In this document: positions 62,985 through 64,000 of the stretch, piece after piece
Layout: each line of letters starts with the position of its first letter
How positions within the stretch are numbered: position 1 is the stretch's first letter
Assembly: GCA_021807115.1 (NCBI GenBank)
Contig: JAKAPJ010000002.1
Span: 1 to 64,000, forward strand
Direction of reading: 5' to 3'
DNA: 64,000 nucleotides
Source of the DNA: Microcaldota archaeon
GTDB lineage: Archaea; Micrarchaeota; Micrarchaeia; Micrarchaeales; Micrarchaeaceae
The notes under the pieces: generated by a model
Told to the model about the DNA's origin: nothing
Databases searched by the model: none
The model's input: the letters and a program-made list of their open reading frames with translations, nothing else
Program-made: the position numbers and the translations under genes

Positions 62985-63674
62985 TCATCCCTTCTCCCCC
63001 TTCCCCTCCAGCAGTTTCACGGCTATCCCCTTCGCGTCGATGTATGCGCGGTTATCCGGATCCAGGGACAGGGCTATGTCGCATTCCCTCACCGCGTCCT
63101 CGTATCTCCCCAGCCCCACAAGGGCGTTGCACTTGCCGCCGTGTGCCGGTGCGAGCCTCCGGTCCAGCGCTATCGCCCTGTCGTACTCGCGCACCGCCGC
63201 GGTGTAGTCGGCCAGGGCAGCCAGGGCCACGGCCTTGTTGTAGTGCGCGGCCACTGATTTGGGATCCAGCCTTATCGCTGCGTCGTACTCCCTAATCGCG
63301 TCCCCATACTTGCCCAGCCACGAGAGTGCATTGCCCTTGCTGCTGTGCGCGGCGGGGTCCTTCTTGTCGAGCCATATTGCGGTGTCGTACTCCCTGATCG
63401 CGTCCTCGTACTTCCCCAGCCCCGCCAGCGCTATGCCCTTGTTGTAGTGCGCGGCTTGGAATCTAGGATCTATGCCCAGCGCGGTGTCGAACTCCTTTAT
63501 CGCATCGGCGTACCTGCCAAGGTTGTCCAGCGCTATGCCCTTGTTGTTGTACGATACCGCAAGGCCGGGATCCAGCCTTATCGCCGCGTCATAGCCCTTT
63601 ATCGCGTCCTCGTACATGCCCTGGACAAGCAGGGAATTGCCCTGTTCGTTCCAGTATAGAGCGTTCTTTTCCAT
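62985..63674 (-). CDS. Tetratricopeptide-repeat protein
   Basis: The 229-residue soluble protein is built from about six TPR units of 34 residues with the pattern AxxxYDxAIxLDPxxxxAxxNKGxALxxLGxY. TPRs bind partner proteins; none can be named. No signal peptide or extra domain is present. Confidence 0.9.
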   Translation of the reverse strand: MEKNALYWNEQGNSLLVQGMYEDAIKGYDAAIRLDPGLAVSYNNKGIALDNLGRYADAIKEFDTALGIDPRFQAAHYNKGIALAGLGKYEDAIREYDTAIWLDKKDPAAHSSKGNALSWLGKYGDAIREYDAAIRLDPKSVAAHYNKAVALAALADYTAAVREYDRAIALDRRLAPAHGGKCNALVGLGRYEDAVRECDIALSLDPDNRAYIDAKGIAVKLLEGKGEKG

Positions 63675-63877
63675 CCCACTAACCGTGCATTGCGCAGATC
63701 CTGCGCATAAACGCCATCAGCCCTGCCCAGTTAAGAGAATAGAAGAGCAGGTTTATGTATCTTTTCGCCAGGCAGGGCGACGATACGAGACGGCTAAAAA
63801 CGGCATCAGCGCGCACATATGCCGCCCACACATCGAAACGGGAAAAGCCAAGATGCGCGCGTCACATTGGCCGAATG

Positions 63878-64000
63878 TCAGCGGTACATGTCGCTTACTC
63901 CCTGCGGCAGGTTCTTCGTTTCAGTGACGTGGTAAATCTGGAACTTCTCGTCAATCTCCATGGCTGCGGAGTAGAGCTTGGCCAAGCTTGCCTTGTCCAG
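63878..64000 (-). CDS. C-terminal end of an unrecognised protein (partial)
   Basis: From the right edge down to TGA at 63878 is an open minus-strand frame of 40 codons (KLYSAAMEIDEKFQIYHV ... GVSDMYR). The 5' part lies outside. Codon use is like the neighbours. I cannot name the family. The 63675-63877 gap shows no gene. Confidence 0.5.
   Translation of the reverse strand: MDKASLAKLYSAAMEIDEKFQIYHVTETKNLPQGVSDMYR

Noticed and set aside
1-64000. Insertion sequences, rRNA genes, CRISPR arrays or replication origin
   Set aside because: No transposase, rRNA signature, regular repeat-spacer series, or Cdc6/ORB cluster was seen in this window.

Overview
The window is archaeal. It carries a thermosome subunit, prefoldin beta, ribosomal proteins eL34, eL14 and L10e (uL16), aEF1B, Dph2, an archaeal adenylate kinase and CMP kinase, the DUF106 (EMC3/Oxa1-like) membrane protein, DtdA, an Mre11 and a Rad50, an XPD/Rad3 helicase, an Lhr helicase and a tRNA-Trp with an anticodon-loop intron. 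TATA boxes lie about 25-30 bases before many start codons, which suggests leaderless transcripts, and GGTGA-type ribosome sites occur inside gene strings. Many exported proteins begin with a class III (archaeal pilin-like) signal peptide, several fused to a LamG-like beta-sandwich. Together with compact gene packing this suggests a DPANN archaeon, most likely Micrarchaeota-like; that placement is an inference. The nuoABCD genes and a VKOR suggest respiration and oxidative folding of exported proteins.

Layout. 1-9.1 kb: an incomplete kelch-like exported protein, Nudix and AlaX genes, VKOR, a Cys-rich anchored surface protein, an MFS transporter, a fructose-bisphosphate aldolase/PPi-type phosphofructokinase operon and a second Nudix gene. 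9.2-15.8 kb: tRNA-Trp, PAP2 phosphatase, a DUF929 thioredoxin-like protein, a glycosyltransferase, an OB-fold SSB, an Mrp-like ATPase with a His-rich head, an Sm-like protein and the thermosome. 15.8-23.6 kb: three LamG surface genes around the conserved adk-DUF106-eL34-cmk-eL14 string, then Mre11, a DHH phosphoesterase and prefoldin. 23.6-26.0 kb: nuoABCD. 26.2-37.8 kb: DtdA, a surface protein with InlB-like repeats, Lhr, a 752-residue protein of unknown function, a nucleoside phosphorylase, a presenilin-like protease and XPD. 37.9-44.7 kb: two more LamG genes, a secreted Lon-like protease, a Zn-ribbon protein with aEF1B, and Rad50. 44.8-53.6 kb: an envelope region with a large Gly-linker surface protein, a MinD-like ATPase, five paralogous small secreted proteins that all end in cysteine, a membrane protein with a histone-like basic tail, and FtsZ. 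53.7-64 kb: a HAD hydrolase, a Thr-rich glycosidase-like exported protein, L10e, Dph2, two pilin-like proteins, glutamate dehydrogenase, an amino-acid permease, a TPR protein and a partial gene.

How it fits together. Much of the window serves the cell surface: exported Cys-containing proteins, VKOR and DUF929 as likely oxidative-folding factors, and surface adhesin-like families. Central metabolism is represented by a pyrophosphate-linked glycolytic step, glutamate dehydrogenase and part of a complex I-like enzyme. I see no CRISPR array, rRNA, transposase or obvious mobile element. The most unusual locus is the cluster of five Cys-terminated exported paralogues at 47.9-52.1 kb, lying between a MinD-like ATPase and FtsZ; the dispersed LamG family with constant ends and variable centres is next.
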